DNA of 64,000 nt from Verrucomicrobia bacterium Tous-C9LFEB (GCA_903970445.1 CAJCIP010000124.1:1-64000); one strand, 5' to 3'; positions 37,667 to 46,032 are shown, counted from the first letter of the stretch. Notes: generated by a model not told the origin, from the letters alone. A program made the numbers and translations.

Positions 37667-37743
37667 CGGGACGTGGCTCAGCCTGGTAGAGCGCACCCTT
37701 GGGGTGGGTGAGGTCGCTAGTTCGAATCTAGTCGTCCCGACCA
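37667..37743 (+). tRNA. tRNA-Pro (GGG)
   Basis: A complete cloverleaf. The 7-bp acceptor pairs CGGGACG with CGTCCCG, and the D-arm contains GGCTCAGCCTGGTAGAGC. The anticodon stem CACCC/GGGTG closes the loop TTGGGGT with anticodon GGG at 37701-37703. The T-arm loop is TTCGAAT. The 3' CCA is encoded. This isoacceptor reads CCC/CCU proline codons. No integrase or direct repeat was seen next to it. Confidence 0.97.
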
Positions 37744-38005
37744 TTACTTCTTCATCCTTCCGAAATTGCGAGTGTCGTAGAAGCTAGTTTTGAAGTTTCG
37801 TCTGCGTAGGGATCTGCGTGAAGTTGCAATGACTTCCCAATTTCGCAGCCCTCAAACTCGCCGACGCATGTGGGCCATCGCCAGGCTATTCATACGTGGG
37901 CGCTCGATTCGTAGGTGTGTGTTCGATCGCAAGTTGAATCATTCGATTCATTCATGCATAGAAAGAAGCAGAGTCCCATCAATGCTGCACCGCTTGCGTG
38001 CCCTG

Positions 38006-39679
38006 CTACTTGTCTTTCTCTTCGTGGTACTCCTGTTCGGTGTTGATGCTCCACAGCGCCGCTTTATCCACCCGCCCCTCGGCAGCGAGCCCATCCACGA
38101 CGGCCATTGCCGTGAGCATGGAGTGGTCCTGATTGTTGTACTTGTGCATACCGTTGCGGCCTACAAGGAACAAGTTTGTAAAACCGTCCATCCACGCCCG
38201 CAACTCCTCAAAACGGTTGAAAGTGCCGAAGTACGCTGGATAGGTCTTCGGCACCCGGACAACGTGCGCATCCAGCACTTCGGACGTACGGAGAATACCG
38301 ATCTTCTGTAGTTCATTGACGGCGAACTTCTTCAGCTCATCGTCCGGCATGTGCCAGAGCGGGTCCGTGTCGTAGCAGAAATACTCTAGTCCGATCCACA
38401 CCTTCGTCGGGTCGGCGGCCATGTACGGACTCCAATTGTTGAAGATCTGGAGTCGGCCTAGAAGCACGTCGGGTTCCTGAATGTAAATCCACGTGTCTTT
38501 GATCAAACCACCATCAGGTTCCTTCACGTCGAGGTGATTCGCGAGCACACCAACTGTGATGAAGTCACGATACTGAAGGCCATCCGACACCTCCATCACG
38601 TTGGCAGGGACGGAAGCTCCTCCTGCTTCAAGAGCGCGAGTCAATTCTTGCATTGGCATCGTCGAGATGAAGAAGTCACCTGCATACCGAGTGCGTGCGC
38701 CACTGTCGTCCACTGCTTCCACAGCAGCGATATCTCCGGCGTTTGTGTAGACCACATCTACTTTGGATCCCATGTGGATCTCGCCGCCGCGCGCACGAAT
38801 TTGCTCCGCGACGTGCTCCCACAGCTGACCAGGCCCAAGCTTCGGATACAGGAAGCGTTCAATGAGCGATGTATCCGTGTCCTTCTGAGATACGTCGTTT
38901 GCGCGCTTTGCGGAACTTCCGGCGAACCTGGTCTTAATGAAGTGCTTAACCGCTGTTGTCAGCGAAAGACCTTTGATCCGCTGTGCTCCCCATTCCGCAG
39001 AGATCTGATTGCACGGCGTTCCCCAAACCTTTTCCGTGTAGCTCTTGAAGAAAGTGAGGTAAAGCTCTCGTCCGAACCTGTTGATCAGGAAGTCTTCAAG
39101 GCTCTTCTCTTCCTTGAGCGGACGCACGCGAGACATTACGTAGCTCGTTCCGATCTTGGCCATGCGGATTAGACCAAGGTTGGTTATGGTATTGCCGCTC
39201 AACTTGATCGGGTAGTCGAAGAACTTCCGCAGGTAGTAAATGCGGCTGCGTCGTGGACGGACCAGCATCTTCAACTGCTCAGGCTTTGACGAGGACGCCT
39301 CTAACAGCGTTTCCGTGTGTCCATGTGCTGTGCGATCTTCACGCCCGAGAGGATCAGTTTCCTCAGTTTCGGTTGTCATGAGGACCGGCTTAACGCTGCG
39401 CTGTTTGCCCTGATAGCTGATCGTGGTTGCGGAAGCAGTTTCGCCATCGAGTTCCGCCGGCATCAGTTGCGCCCACCATTGCATTACCCGATCCGATTTT
39501 GAAAAGAACCGATGGCCGCCGATGTCCATGCGGTTGCCGTTGTAGCAGATAGTGCGGGATATCCCGCCGATTTCGTGGCTGCCCTCGAGAATGATGGGCT
39601 GGATGTCAGTGCGTCGAAGAAACTCCAAGCCAGCGGTAAGACCAGCTGGACCCGCGCCAATGATAATCGCCTTCCGCAT
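38006..39679 (-). CDS. FAD-dependent oxidoreductase, UDP-galactopyranose-mutase-like/amine-oxidase fold
   Basis: A 557-residue flavoprotein. The N-terminal Rossmann motif [17 protein letters not shown] is followed by the GG doublet of the GR2 fold ([25 protein letters not shown]). The C-terminal FAD motif is [20 protein letters not shown]. The overall layout matches protoporphyrinogen-oxidase/UGM-like proteins annotated in polysaccharide clusters. A role in sugar-nucleotide or lipid modification is possible but unproven. A roughly 55-residue Glu/Ser/Arg-rich insertion (about residues 100-145) is unusual. The ATG overlaps a preceding stop codon as TAATG (see the gene remnant). Confidence 0.8.
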   Translation of the reverse strand: MRKAIIIGAGPAGLTAGLEFLRRTDIQPIILEGSHEIGGISRTICYNGNRMDIGGHRFFSKSDRVMQWWAQLMPAELDGETASATTISYQGKQRSVKPVLMTTETEETDPLGREDRTAHGHTETLLEASSSKPEQLKMLVRPRRSRIYYLRKFFDYPIKLSGNTITNLGLIRMAKIGTSYVMSRVRPLKEEKSLEDFLINRFGRELYLTFFKSYTEKVWGTPCNQISAEWGAQRIKGLSLTTAVKHFIKTRFAGSSAKRANDVSQKDTDTSLIERFLYPKLGPGQLWEHVAEQIRARGGEIHMGSKVDVVYTNAGDIAAVEAVDDSGARTRYAGDFFISTMPMQELTRALEAGGASVPANVMEVSDGLQYRDFITVGVLANHLDVKEPDGGLIKDTWIYIQEPDVLLGRLQIFNNWSPYMAADPTKVWIGLEYFCYDTDPLWHMPDDELKKFAVNELQKIGILRTSEVLDAHVVRVPKTYPAYFGTFNRFEELRAWMDGFTNLFLVGRNGMHKYNNQDHSMLTAMAVVDGLAAEGRVDKAALWSINTEQEYHEEKDK

Positions 39680-39969
39680 TACTGTCCTTCGCCGCGGTGC
39701 TTCTCGTTGGGCCGCAGCTTCAAGTTGACATCCACGTAAACCCCGTGGCGCGCGCGCAGACGGTGCCCCGCCTTGAGGCAGCTTAATGTGGCTCGTAAGC
39801 GCCTCCGCGAGATCACTCAGAAGATCGTCCGTAGCTGCATACTAGCCTTGTCACACGTCGGTTATCAAAAGAGCGGAGCGTAGATCGATGGAGGTCATGT
39901 GTGTCTGAATAGACTTTCTCACTCGACGGGTACGCTCCTGCGCCTTCGGGGTGCGTGTATCTTTCCCGT
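39680..39969. other. 290-bp gap upstream of the T6SS module with a possible gene remnant
   Basis: On the minus strand a short frame ends [18 protein letters not shown] then seven residues and TAA, its stop overlapping the ATG of the FAD gene. In the adjacent frame [17 protein letters not shown] also looks protein-like, but both are interrupted by stops within about 100-150 bp. This could be the 3' end of a decayed gene once translationally coupled to the FAD gene, or chance. The rest should hold the promoter of the plus-strand DUF4123 gene; I see no convincing -35/-10 pair. Confidence 0.35.
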
Positions 39970-40524
39970 ATGGGAACGCTCACCACGCAATTCCAGACTG
40001 GCGATTGGGTTCATGACCCGCGCACCGGGGCTGCGGTACGCGTGCAGCACATGCCGTTTGAAATTTTGCTACAGTTTGCGCGTGGCGGATTTTTATTCGC
40101 TATCATCGATGCCACAGGAGAACCCTCTGTGCCGGCAAAGATCAGGACCTTGAATCCTGAGCAAGCCGTCTCCTTGTACGAAGGCACAGCGTATGCTGAC
40201 CATTGGGCAATCGCACCATACCTTGTCAGTGTGGACGAGGCTTTGCTGATGTGGATCAAAGATCAGTTTCCAGTTGAACCCTGGGGGATTTTCCTCGTAA
40301 GCCGGGAGCCTTTTGCATCCATCTTCCAGAACTATCAGAAGTATCTTGTCGTAACGCTTGCCGACGGGCAAAATTGGTTCTTCAGATTCTACGACCCCCG
40401 TGTTCTTGAGAAACACCTGATGCGGGCTTCGAAAGATGAGCTCACATTGTTCTTCGGTCCGGCGCGAAGCATTGTTACTGTTACATGGAAGCAGTTCGAA
40501 GCAAAAGCGTTCTTGGTAGCCTGA
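39970..40524 (+). CDS. DUF4123 protein: T6SS effector adaptor/chaperone
   Basis: A 184-residue cytoplasmic protein with the DUF4123 layout. It has FAIIDATGEP near the start, SLYEGTAYADHWAIAPYLVSVD, WGIFLVSREPF, then the conserved FRFYDPRVLEKHLMRASKDELTLFFGP. DUF4123 proteins (Tap/TEC) load cognate effectors onto VgrG or PAAR tips of type VI secretion systems and are encoded directly before the cargo. Here it precedes a PAAR protein and a lipase by 33 bp and one gene, which fits. The start is uncertain: no good ribosome site precedes ATG 39970, and a GTG at 39955 is in frame. Confidence 0.85.
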   Translation: MGTLTTQFQTGDWVHDPRTGAAVRVQHMPFEILLQFARGGFLFAIIDATGEPSVPAKIRTLNPEQAVSLYEGTAYADHWAIAPYLVSVDEALLMWIKDQFPVEPWGIFLVSREPFASIFQNYQKYLVVTLADGQNWFFRFYDPRVLEKHLMRASKDELTLFFGPARSIVTVTWKQFEAKAFLVA

Positions 40525-40557
40525 CATCCGTCGGGTGCATCGCGAACAAGGGTCCCT

Positions 40558-41214
40558 ATGCCGCCAGCTGCACGCATTACTGATACCACGGGCCACGGAA
40601 CACCTTTAGCACCCGGGCCCGGAAGCGAAAATGTCCTGATCGGCGGTCTGCCCGCGTGGCGGGCCACCATCGACCAGCATGCCTGCCCCATGGTGAACGT
40701 TTCCGGTGCCGACGGCGTGGGTGCTGTCGTCATGGGCAGCCCTACCGTTCTTATCAATTACATGATGGCCTGCAGGATGGGCGACATGGTGATTGAGAAG
40801 CCTGGCCTCGCGATGGGTCCGATCAACCCGATCGTCATGGGCTGTCCCACTGTCATGATTGGCGAAATGGCGTCGGGTGGTTCGACGAGTGCTATGGGGG
40901 TCGCAATGACCTCGGCGAAGAAAAGCGGGGCCAGCTACGCGGGTGCAGGTGAGGTCCTTGGTGATGAGGAGCCAAGCCCCGCCAAGCAGCTCGACTGGAT
41001 CGGTATCCGCTTGATCAATGAGAGCGGTGACGACATATCGGGGGAAGAACTGCACGGGCAGATCACGGATGGCAATCAGCCCCAGACCAGGATTTCCGAT
41101 GGACAACGCTACTCGCAGATTCCGAGTGGCACCTGCCACTTTTCCTTCCCCAAGTTCTATGAAGATATGCAGAACTGGGATCCTTGGGAAAATGTAGAAC
41201 CCTCAGAGGAGTAG
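40558..41214 (+). CDS. PAAR-repeat protein with C-terminal extension (T6SS spike tip)
   Basis: A 218-residue protein. Residues 1-110 carry the PAAR/DUF4150-like pattern: repeated G-S-P-T-V-hydrophobic strands (VVMGSPTVLINYMMACRMGD; IVMGCPTVMIGEM) with His/Cys residues (DQHACPM) that would bind the apical metal. PAAR proteins sharpen the VgrG spike. The last approximately 100 residues form a different domain (DWIGIRLINESGDDISGEEL; SGTCHFSFPKFYEDM), plausibly a cargo- or adaptor-binding module. AAGGG stands six bases before the ATG. It sits between the DUF4123 adaptor and the lipase, with 9 bp to the latter. Confidence 0.87.
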   Translation: MPPAARITDTTGHGTPLAPGPGSENVLIGGLPAWRATIDQHACPMVNVSGADGVGAVVMGSPTVLINYMMACRMGDMVIEKPGLAMGPINPIVMGCPTVMIGEMASGGSTSAMGVAMTSAKKSGASYAGAGEVLGDEEPSPAKQLDWIGIRLINESGDDISGEELHGQITDGNQPQTRISDGQRYSQIPSGTCHFSFPKFYEDMQNWDPWENVEPSEE

Positions 41215-41223
41215 ACCGTCAGC

Positions 41224-42726
41224 ATGGGAAAGACGATCGAACAACTCAACTGGTGGGAGTACGAAAAGCTCCAGCGTGGCGGGCCGTACATGACCGCCGC
41301 GGATCACGTGATGATTTTCAAGCGCGAATCGATTCCGATCGTGTTTGTGCCTGGGATTATGGGAAGCCGCCTGCGGCGTGGCGACGACAGCGTATGGGAC
41401 CCGGACTCTACCTGGACCATGGCTAAAAACTTTCTTTTCGCATCGCCGGCAGATCGCGAAAAGCTGTTGAATGATGACGGTCTCGGTGCGGATACACGCC
41501 CTGACAAAAAAGATGACTCGACACCGGATCAACGCTGGTGCGGCGTGGCATGGGGCTTCTACGGAAAGATCATCAAGTACCTGGCAGCGCATGGATCTAT
41601 GGATCCAAAAACCTTCCCGCCAAGTAAGTACTTTGTACTTCCGGTTTATGCCTTCCCCTATGACTGGGTGGGCGATAACGGGAAATCGGGCGCAGATCTT
41701 TCCACGCGCATCCACGACATCATCACTCTGGAACAGAAGAAGGGCCTGATCTGCGAAAAGGCGATCGTAGTCAGCCATTCCATGGGCGGGATGGTTTCGC
41801 GCGCAGCCTTGAAGCTAGCTGGTGCCGAGGGCGTCACGTTTGGGGCGATTCATGGGGCGCAGCCGGCCACAGGCGCTCCCGCAGCCTATCGAAGGATGCG
41901 GGCCGGCTTCGAAAACCCAGGCGACACGCAAAGCAAGGTGTTGGGAAACAGCGCGGAATCAGTTGTGCCAGTTTTGGGTAACAGCGTCGGCGGTCTTGAA
42001 CTGCTGCCGACGCAGTTTTATAAGACAAACGACGCTCAGGCGGACTGGCTCAGCGTGGCACCGCCCAGTAGTGTTCCGATAGTCGGTCCAAAGGGTGATC
42101 CTTATGACAAGATTTATTCCAACAAGGATGACTTCCTTCGACTCATCTACGATCCCGCGCAACTGGACCCTGCGAAGATCCACTCAGGGCCTTCGTCCAC
42201 GCTCGATCCGGTACGCGTCTCGCGAGTAACCTACATAGCAAAGCTCCGAGATGCGCAGAACTTTCATAAGGCACTCCAGCTTCAATGCCATGGCACCACC
42301 TACTCCTCATGGGTTGGTCATGCCGACCGGGGAACCTCCGGCTTGAAGACCTGGGACAAGATAGAGTTTCGATTCAAGGGCGAGAGGCAGCCGATCCAGC
42401 ACAAAACAGCAGCGTACTTCTACAAGTACGATGAAGACCCGAACCCGAAAACTGGTCAGGGTTTCGATTACTGGGATTGCTCAGCAAAGCCTTCCGACAG
42501 TGGCTTCTATGAAATCCAACCGCAGAGTGGCAGCGGTGACGGTACGGTACCAGCCTCTTCCGGAGGCGCCCTCTCCTCGCAGAGCGTTCGAACGAAGACG
42601 ATTGACGGCGGAGTGGAGCATAGCGCGTTTTATGGCAACAGCGACATCCAGACCTGGACAGTGGCCTGTATCGGTGAGATGGTCAAGAAGCATTTCAGCT
42701 CTCGGGTGCCCTCGCCGAAGAAGTAG
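41224..42726 (+). CDS. T6SS lipase effector (Tle-like alpha/beta hydrolase)
   Basis: A 500-residue alpha/beta hydrolase without a signal peptide, related to LCAT/PGAP1-type lipases. It starts IPIVFVPGIMGSRL. The nucleophile elbow is VVSHSMGGM (S186), the acid is D439 in SGDGTVPASS and the His is H466 in GGVEHSAFYGN. The complete triad and large lid insertions (about 200-400) are typical of phospholipase toxins delivered by type VI secretion (Tle families). Absence of a secretion signal, the preceding PAAR and DUF4123 genes, and the following lipoprotein support an antibacterial effector acting on target-cell membranes. The subfamily (Tle4 versus others) cannot be fixed by eye. Confidence 0.82.
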   Translation: MGKTIEQLNWWEYEKLQRGGPYMTAADHVMIFKRESIPIVFVPGIMGSRLRRGDDSVWDPDSTWTMAKNFLFASPADREKLLNDDGLGADTRPDKKDDSTPDQRWCGVAWGFYGKIIKYLAAHGSMDPKTFPPSKYFVLPVYAFPYDWVGDNGKSGADLSTRIHDIITLEQKKGLICEKAIVVSHSMGGMVSRAALKLAGAEGVTFGAIHGAQPATGAPAAYRRMRAGFENPGDTQSKVLGNSAESVVPVLGNSVGGLELLPTQFYKTNDAQADWLSVAPPSSVPIVGPKGDPYDKIYSNKDDFLRLIYDPAQLDPAKIHSGPSSTLDPVRVSRVTYIAKLRDAQNFHKALQLQCHGTTYSSWVGHADRGTSGLKTWDKIEFRFKGERQPIQHKTAAYFYKYDEDPNPKTGQGFDYWDCSAKPSDSGFYEIQPQSGSGDGTVPASSGGALSSQSVRTKTIDGGVEHSAFYGNSDIQTWTVACIGEMVKKHFSSRVPSPKK

Positions 42727-42732
42727 ACAACG

Positions 42733-43689
42733 ATGATTCGTACAAAGACCTTCGCCATACTCGGCGCGACGCTTCTGGGAACGTTGCTGGGATGCGGACA
42801 TCAGGAGAAGCGGCCTATGTTATCGCCCGCAGAAGCGCAGTCCCTAAGACCCTTGGTCGTCGGCCGGTTCCGCCTGTATCTCACACCGGGTACCTTTCTT
42901 CGTCGCCAGACGCAGTACCTCGATGGCACCACCTTCACCCTGGAACCTGCGGGCAAGTACGCGTCACTGGGAGCCGCACTGATTGACCGCCAGAATGAGC
43001 TTGCGAAGAACCAGTACGCGCCCGTGGTCGGGAACGTGCATTGGGATTATGAGAGCGGTGCTCTGCTCTATGTGAAAGATGTGTCTGATCCGGACTACCT
43101 GGAGATTGAGGGGCGGCGATGGTTAGCGGGACCGATGCTTGTTGCGGTAACCAGCGGCGATAAGAAGCTCGTTGCCGACATGGAAAACAACATCCGGCGC
43201 ATGCTGGCCAGCTACACGCCTGGCGATGCGTCTGCCGGCGCTGACAACATCTTCGGCATACCGGGTGGCACGTTGCACCTTCGGTATCTCAACAACGAGG
43301 AAGTGAACTCATATCTAACAGTCCCGGAGTTCGGCTCAAAGCTGGACTTCACAGCGGCCGTCGTTGCTAAGCCGGATCCCGTCCATCTATGGGACCGGGC
43401 GGAAGCGGGCATTGGCGCGGCGAAACATGATGGCCTTGCCATTGAAACCATCCGCAAGGGTAAAGCAACCGCTGCCGGTCAAGAAGGCCAGGAGTTCGTC
43501 AGCTCCGCTGTGGAGCATGGCGTGCGACAGTTCGAGGCACGCTTTGAAACAGAAGGTGCTGGAGATTCACCAACGAAAGCAAAGCTGACGATTCATCTGC
43601 AGACCGATCCACTGGTAGGAGCAGCTCCCACGCAGGAGCACTTCCTGGCGTTCTGGGACACATTCCTTAGCACGCTGCGCACCAACTGA
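42733..43689 (+). CDS. Periplasmic lipoprotein, probable immunity protein (Tli-like)
   Basis: A 318-residue lipoprotein. The signal peptide ends at lipobox LLGC (Cys about residue 21). The mature part begins with LRPLVVGRFRLYLTPGTF, resembling the VGRF..DLP strand of Tli4-type immunity proteins, and then has mixed alpha/beta segments and a C-terminal FLAFWDTFLSTLR helix. Lipase effectors act from the periplasmic side, so their immunity proteins are typically exported lipoproteins encoded immediately after the toxin. This one starts 6 bp after the lipase stop. The family match to Tli4 is my reading of the pattern, not a search result. Confidence 0.72.
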   Translation: MIRTKTFAILGATLLGTLLGCGHQEKRPMLSPAEAQSLRPLVVGRFRLYLTPGTFLRRQTQYLDGTTFTLEPAGKYASLGAALIDRQNELAKNQYAPVVGNVHWDYESGALLYVKDVSDPDYLEIEGRRWLAGPMLVAVTSGDKKLVADMENNIRRMLASYTPGDASAGADNIFGIPGGTLHLRYLNNEEVNSYLTVPEFGSKLDFTAAVVAKPDPVHLWDRAEAGIGAAKHDGLAIETIRKGKATAAGQEGQEFVSSAVEHGVRQFEARFETEGAGDSPTKAKLTIHLQTDPLVGAAPTQEHFLAFWDTFLSTLRTN

Positions 43690-43713
43690 GCCGGAGCCCG
43701 ACCAGAGGCACAA

Positions 43714-44205
43714 CTAAGCTGAGAAGCTCGATCCGCAGCCGCAGCTCTTGGTGGAATTGGGATTGATGAAGTTAAAGCCCTGGCGCATGAGGGTTTCTTC
43801 GAAGTCGAGGACCATGCCCGCGAGATACAAGAAGCTTTTCGGATCGACGAAGATCTTTACCGGCTTGCCGCCGCTGGGGTCGTTCGGCGTCTCTATGCCT
43901 TCACCAAAGATGAAGGTGCGGTCGCGCTCACGCGGCTGACTGTCGAAACGGATGTTGTAGCTGAGGCCTGAGCATCCACCGCCCTGAATGCCGAGGCGCA
44001 AGCCGCCAGCTTCGGGCGAGATGCCTTCCTTGGCCATCGCGACACGGATGCGTTTGAGTGCGTTTTTTGTAATCTCGACTGCAGCTTTGGCGCGAGGCTG
44101 CTGACCTTCCGCAGTCAGCAGAACCATGCCGGCGAGTGGGTCGCTCGGAGCGGAGGCGCCGGGCTTGGGGGCTGCAGTGCCGGGTTGGAGGAGAGTGGTG
44201 GACAT
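43714..44205 (-). CDS. Iron-sulfur assembly protein, IscA/HesB family
   Basis: An A-type Fe-S carrier of 163 residues. The IscA fold starts near residue 43 (ITKNALKRIRVAMAKEG). The three cluster cysteines are present (GGGCSGLSYN and CGCGSSFS). It carries an extra N-terminal Pro/Ala-rich tail of about 42 residues, unlike the 107-residue E. coli protein. It lies downstream of iscU on the same strand but behind a terminator, so it may be separately transcribed. Confidence 0.92.
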   Translation of the reverse strand: MSTTLLQPGTAAPKPGASAPSDPLAGMVLLTAEGQQPRAKAAVEITKNALKRIRVAMAKEGISPEAGGLRLGIQGGGCSGLSYNIRFDSQPRERDRTFIFGEGIETPNDPSGGKPVKIFVDPKSFLYLAGMVLDFEETLMRQGFNFINPNSTKSCGCGSSFSA

Positions 44206-44220
44206 GATGAGTCTCGTGAA

Positions 44221-44252
44221 GCAAGGTCCTTCGCCTACGGCTCAGGATGACA
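44221..44252. repeat. REP-like repeat, GATGAC family
   Basis: GGTCCTTCGCCTACGGCTCAGG can fold as an imperfect hairpin and is followed by ATGACAGC. It sits between the iscA-like gene and the iscU terminator. Confidence 0.65.
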
Positions 44253-44263
44253 GCAAGAAATGC

Positions 44264-44297
44264 AAAGGCTGGCGGAGCGTTTGCGCCGCCAGCCTTT
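44264..44297 (-). terminator. Rho-independent terminator of iscU
   Basis: A perfect 12-bp stem, AAAGGCTGGCGG/CCGCCAGCCTTT, with a 10-nt loop, directly after the iscU stop on the minus strand. Confidence 0.88.
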
Positions 44298-44309
44298 CGT
44301 TCGTACAGT

Positions 44310-44729
44310 TTAGTGAGCGGCGACAGCTACGCCGGCTTCTTCAGCGACGTTGTTCTTCTTCTTCCAGTCGCCGATAGCAGCGCGGATAGCGTCTTCCGCC
44401 AATACCGAGCAGTGGATCTTGACTGGGGGAAGCGCGAGCTCCTTCACGATGTCGGTGTTCGAGATCGTGAGTGCTTCGGAAACGGTCTTGCCCTTCACCC
44501 ACTCGGTGGCGAGCGAGGAGCTGGCGATGGCGGAGCCGCAACCGAAGGTCTTGAACTTTGCGTCTTCGATGACCTGTGTCTCGGGGTTTACCTTGATTTG
44601 GAGGCGCATCACGTCACCGCACTCCGGGGCACCGACCAGTCCAGTGCCTACTTCGGTGGAACTCTTGTCGAGGGTGCCGACGTTCCGCGGGTTCTCGTAG
44701 TGGTCAACAACTTTGTCACTGTATGCCAT
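44310..44729 (-). CDS. iscU: Fe-S cluster scaffold protein IscU
   Basis: A scaffold on which [2Fe-2S] clusters are built from cysteine sulfur and iron. It has 139 residues from MAYSDKVVDHYENPRN, the canonical start, with GAGGACATTCCC upstream on the coding strand. The cluster ligands lie in PECGDVM (with the regulatory Asp), KTFGCGSAIA and KIHCSVLAEDA; the PPVKIHC chaperone-binding segment is intact. The C-terminus has a short Ala/Val/His extension. The cysteine desulfurase IscS is not in the window. Confidence 0.96.
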   Translation of the reverse strand: MAYSDKVVDHYENPRNVGTLDKSSTEVGTGLVGAPECGDVMRLQIKVNPETQVIEDAKFKTFGCGSAIASSSLATEWVKGKTVSEALTISNTDIVKELALPPVKIHCSVLAEDAIRAAIGDWKKKNNVAEEAGVAVAAH

Positions 44730-45077
44730 GGGAATGTCCTCGTTGTTTAGATGATACGCTGCGGCGGAACGGTGCGCCAAGATGCTTTCGGCTTAGATGT
44801 CCCCCCCCCCGGTACTTTTTGCGCAAAGTCTTCGCAGGATTGAAGTTAGGTTGGACTAAAGTCCGTGCCGGGTCTGCGTGAGGTTCGTGCGCTTGCAACA
44901 GAGATGGAATCCGGACAGCAGCCCTATTTACATTATAGTTTGTTTCACACTGAATCGTGCCACCCATAAGCACATGCTTTTGTTGAAGATAGAGGCTTAG
45001 GAGCTTGACAGCTCTCGGAACTCCTTGGGGTTGGATGCCGTGGTTATTTGCGGTACTTCGCATCCAACCGCACAGCT
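44730..45077. other. Intergenic region between divergent iscU and a secreted protein gene
   Basis: About 350 bp without a supportable gene. It includes a run of ten C residues at 44801-44810, an uncommon homopolymer for this window. The remainder would hold divergent promoters; no clear -35/-10 pair or Fe-S regulator site was recognised. Confidence 0.5.
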
Positions 45078-45905
45078 ATGCAAACGAGATTCAGGCTTTC
45101 CTTATGGGTGAGAGTGTTCCCGGCGATGTTCGGGCTTCTCTTCTTTGTGGCACCGGCACGCCTCCAGGCGCAAACGGCACAAGGGATCGTGCAGGCGGCC
45201 GTAAACGCTGAGCTGGCCGCAGACACAAATGACCACAGCAACTGGGTCTATCGGGACCATGATGTCCAGCCTGAAAAGGATGAGCTCACGTTGACCGTGG
45301 AGACGCCAGAAGGCTCACTGAAGCGTGTCCTGCTACGCCGTGGCAAACCATTGACGGCGGATGAGCGCAAGGAAGAGAACGATCGTATTGCCAATTACGT
45401 GCAAGATACGTCCGCGCGGGCCAAGCGGCAAAAAGCGAACCAGCACGATGACGATCAAGCGGCGGAACTGCTTCGGATGCTGCCAAGTGCTTTCACCTGG
45501 ACGGTGCGAAATGAAACGTCCGAATTCATCACATTGGGCTATGCGCCGAACCCGGCGTTTGCGCCACCGGATATGCAATCCAGGGTCATGAGCGCGATGG
45601 CCGGCGAGATGGTGATCGCGCGCAACGGCAACCGCATAAGCACGCTGCGCGGGACGTTATCGCATGACGTGAAGTTCGGCTTCGGCATTCTCGGGAAAAT
45701 GTTCGAGGGCGGAACGTTCGACGTCGAACGACGCGAAATAGTGCCCGGCAACTGGCAGATCACAGAAACACATGTGCACATGGGCGGCCATGCGCTGATC
45801 TTCAAGACGATTGGCGAGCAGGAAGACGAAGTGAAGACGGAGTGGAAGCCGTCGCCGGCGAAGACGCTACGGGAGGCGGAGGAGTATTTGCGGGGAGTGA
45901 AGTGA
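45078..45905 (+). CDS. Secreted hypothetical protein
   Basis: A 275-residue exported protein with a signal peptide (about 1-32, ends PARLQAQ). The mature N-terminus is predicted helical and rich in Asn/Asp/Glu. A charged helix (TADERKEENDRIANYVQDTSAR as read in parts) leads into a beta-rich C-terminal half that includes FGILGKMFEGGTFDVERREI and a HVHMGGHALIFKTI strand. Such proteins are common in acidobacterial genomes, but I cannot name the family. The frame is open to 45048, but the ATG at 45078 gives the best signal peptide. Confidence 0.75.
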   Translation: MQTRFRLSLWVRVFPAMFGLLFFVAPARLQAQTAQGIVQAAVNAELAADTNDHSNWVYRDHDVQPEKDELTLTVETPEGSLKRVLLRRGKPLTADERKEENDRIANYVQDTSARAKRQKANQHDDDQAAELLRMLPSAFTWTVRNETSEFITLGYAPNPAFAPPDMQSRVMSAMAGEMVIARNGNRISTLRGTLSHDVKFGFGILGKMFEGGTFDVERREIVPGNWQITETHVHMGGHALIFKTIGEQEDEVKTEWKPSPAKTLREAEEYLRGVK

Positions 45906-46032
45906 GTCGGTTGTCGGTGGTACGTTGTCGTGTTTTGGAGAGGACACCGAAGTCCGAGCTCATTGCTTCGGGCGCAGCTGCGACGCTTCTGAGCGCGGCG
46001 CAACATGAGTGCTCGAGCTGCCATCCTGCGAA

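Noticed and set aside
37667-38005. tRNA-Pro as an integration site for the nearby accessory region
   Set aside because: No integrase and no visible repeat of the tRNA 3' end were found between it and the T6SS module.
39955-43689. Reading the four-gene module as an ordinary lipase-foldase or secreted lipase operon
   Set aside because: The lipase has no signal peptide, no foldase is present, and PAAR and DUF4123 genes are specific to type VI secretion cargo.
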